From Methylobacterium sp. BTF04 (GTDB lineage: Bacteria; Pseudomonadota; Alphaproteobacteria; Rhizobiales; Beijerinckiaceae): a stretch of 33,241 nt of DNA. Under the pieces are notes generated by a model, which saw nothing but the letters and a program-made list of their open reading frames with translations, was not told the DNA's origin and did no database searches. Positions 32,085-33,241 of this stretch are shown one piece after another. The position numbers and the translations under genes were made by a program. Position 1 is the stretch's first letter; every line of letters begins with the position of its first letter. Location of the stretch: positions 1-33,241 of the forward strand of contig NZ_JAAHTB010000041.1 of the NCBI RefSeq assembly GCF_010692745.1, read 5' to 3'.

Positions 32085-32272
32085 AGGTAATCCAGCAAGA
32101 TCTCGTTTTCGAGCGCTTGGCGCTGCACGTCCTCAAGGTCGGGAAGGATGTTATCGTCCGAGGCGTCGTGCGCGGAGATGAGATTCACCGCGCCTGCCAT
32201 AGTCTCGAACTCGACTAGGACTTCCGCCTGGGCGTACTGATCGTTCGGATCGATGCAGGCGTGGTTGGGCAT
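31994..32272 (-). CDS. Small unknown protein, paralogue of the one at 32475
   Basis: This encodes 92 residues with a GGAGGACAAGG ribosome-binding region before ATG. The first 70 residues align with the protein at 32475-32702: both open MPxHxCIDPxD, share AQAEVLVEF and VNLISA, then an acidic patch, then LENEI or LEGEI with DY. Its last 20 residues (LNPLRGFDRDMALKPPKMMA) have no counterpart and read into the remains of the broken sensor gene, so the C-terminus was replaced at the junction. No function is known. Confidence 0.6.
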   Translation of the reverse strand: MPNHACIDPNDQYAQAEVLVEFETMAGAVNLISAHDASDDNILPDLEDVQRQALENEILLDYLQDKPSDDGRLNPLRGFDRDMALKPPKMMA

Positions 32273-32408
32273 CCTTGTCCTCCGGCATGGTTATGGGGTC
32301 GAAACCGTGGTGTTTAGGGCGAGCTCGTGGTGCCCCCCCTCCTCAACGCGCTTTCGGTTCGTGGGACGGCATCCACCCCCGCTTCAACAAGTCCTGTATG
32401 CAATGGCT

Positions 32409-32436
32409 ATTGATACGATTACTTTATCGTATCAAT
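32409..32436. promoter_or_regulatory. AT-rich palindrome, possible operator
   Basis: ATTGATACGAT (32409-32419) and ATCGTATCAAT (32426-32436) form a perfect 11-bp inverted repeat with a 6-base spacer. It lies in the only markedly AT-rich stretch of the window, in the 202-bp space between the two paralogous small genes. It may bind a dimeric regulator. Confidence 0.5.
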
Positions 32437-32474
32437 CCAGTTATATTGTTATAATTCAGAAGATCAATTAACGA

Positions 32475-32702
32475 TTATAAAAGCATTGGGCTGAAACGAG
32501 ATGATGTATCCCGCCAGTAATCGTTGATTATTTCGCCTTCCAAGATCAATCGTTGATTGTTGTCAAGGCGGGCTAGGACGTCGACGTCATCAACGTCGCG
32601 TGCAGAGATAAGATTTACCCTGCCACTAATTGACTGGAACTCCACCAAGACTTCCGCTTGGGCACTCGGGTCGGTCGGATCGATACAGACGTGTTCGGGC
32701 AT
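32475..32702 (-). CDS. Small unknown protein, paralogue of the one at 31994
   Basis: This encodes 75 residues; the ATG is preceded by GGAGGACGACG on the minus strand, nearly the same leader as its paralogue. The frame remains open upstream to 33164 but the extra part lacks protein-like features. The core (MPEHVCIDPTDPSAQAEVLV, then EFQSISGRVNLISARDVDDVD) is acidic and has one cysteine. AATCGTTGATT occurs twice within its 3' half, at about 32519 and 32550. No family is recognised. Confidence 0.6.
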   Translation of the reverse strand: MPEHVCIDPTDPSAQAEVLVEFQSISGRVNLISARDVDDVDVLARLDNNQRLILEGEIINDYWRDTSSRFSPMLL

Positions 32703-33186
32703 CGTCGTCCTCCGGCACTGCTGCGGTGGTCGAAGCAGGTACACCGCGGACAAGCGCGTGCGACGCGACTTCGCAGAAGTCCGATGGGGGGAGTGAGATC
32801 GGGTCGATATCCCCGTGCATCGACTCGACGACCGAGAGGTCGCTTGGGGCATGCAGGATATCAGGCAACCCAAATGGTAAGGCGAACCGTTTATGGCGAC
32901 CGGATATTCATAATTGCCGCCGCGCAGGTAACGATACCGTATTTTCTGACGCTGGCTGCGGCGCTTTTTTGTGTTTGCCATCGGTTTCGTGACTCGTCCC
33001 ACTGTCGTGGTTGGCGGCTCCATCTGCCCTGTGATCGTCATCGCGGCATCCACCGATAACCCTACGGTCTTCCTGAGGAGCGCATCTACGAACTCGACTG
33101 TTTGGACGTCATCACGGGCGCCGGGTAACGGCATTCGTCCAGGCTGAGCACCCCGCGACGCCATGAGCCAATTTCGTTGCCCATCA
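32703..33186. other. Stretch without a convincing gene
   Basis: Open frames on both strands here give basic or low-complexity translations without ribosome-binding sites. A minus-strand frame with TTG start at 32868 (PDILHAPSDLSVVESMHGDI) is somewhat protein-like but overlaps the better-supported gene at 32475. It may be a remnant. Confidence 0.4.
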
Positions 33187-33241
33187 CCTAGCCCGTCTTA
33201 TTCATGAGGGCAGTGGATCTGAGGCGGCGAGCGTAGCGTAA
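33187..33241. repeat. Right copy of 55-bp terminal inverted repeat
   Basis: These are the last 55 bases, reading CCTAGCCCGTCTTATTCATG and onward to the window end. They are the exact reverse complement of bases 1-55. See the left copy for interpretation. Confidence 0.85.

Noticed and set aside
32703..33164. Minus-strand extension of the gene at 32475
   Set aside because: The upstream reading is basic and low-quality, while the ATG at 32702 has a clear ribosome-binding site matched by its paralogue.
18525..33241. CRISPR array or restriction-modification system
   Set aside because: No regularly spaced repeats and no methylase, helicase or nuclease motifs of such systems were found.

Overview
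This GC-rich window of about 33 kb looks like a draft-assembly contig from a Methylobacteriaceae-type alphaproteobacterium (Methylobacterium or Methylorubrum is my best guess). The evidence is the gene order rpsA-sppA-ihfB-lapA-trpF-trpB, a TrcR/DUF1013 regulator, DUF4170 and DUF2147 proteins, and HWE-type kinases. No taxonomic search was possible. The first and last 55 bases are perfect inverted copies of each other. This suggests that both ends stop in the same repeat, probably one end of an insertion sequence present in several copies.

Positions 1-18530 are ordinary chromosome. In order they hold a small four-cysteine protein, a DUF2147 exported protein, a serine beta-lactamase-like hydrolase (-), a DUF427 protein (-), trehalose-phosphatase and glucokinase, purD (-), a small membrane protein, xseA, a DUF4170 protein, prs, the trcR-like regulator, an unknown protein, rpsA with a strong terminator, then sppA, ihfB, a LapA-domain protein, trpF and trpB. 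A tRNA-Met(CAT) gene with a good promoter and terminator follows. trpA, which commonly follows trpB, is not in the window.

From the tRNA onward (18525-33241) the content is accessory. It includes a C-terminal scrap of an ArdC-type antirestriction gene, a minus-strand pair of unknown genes, an exported cysteine-rich protein, and a mobilization module: repeated ATTACA sites, an unknown Pro/Ala-rich protein, a MobC-like accessory protein, a coupled relaxase and a nested 80-residue protein. Next come small unknown genes and a membrane-anchored coiled-coil protein. A divergent signalling pair follows: a CHASE3 hybrid histidine kinase (-) and a LOV-like HWE kinase (+). After a small unknown gene lie an ISL3-family insertion sequence, a broken GAF-GAF-PAS sensor gene, and two paralogous small genes around an AT-rich palindrome. 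No integrase is visible, so calling this an integrated mobilizable island at the tRNA is an inference.

The most unusual features are two unrelated small reading frames that each stay open apart from one in-frame TAG, one sensor gene with both a nonsense codon and a frameshift, and a complete 80-codon gene lying inside the 3' part of the relaxase frame. The simplest explanation is gene decay in a mobile region. Because TAG also ends apparently intact genes here, recoding is only a minor possibility.
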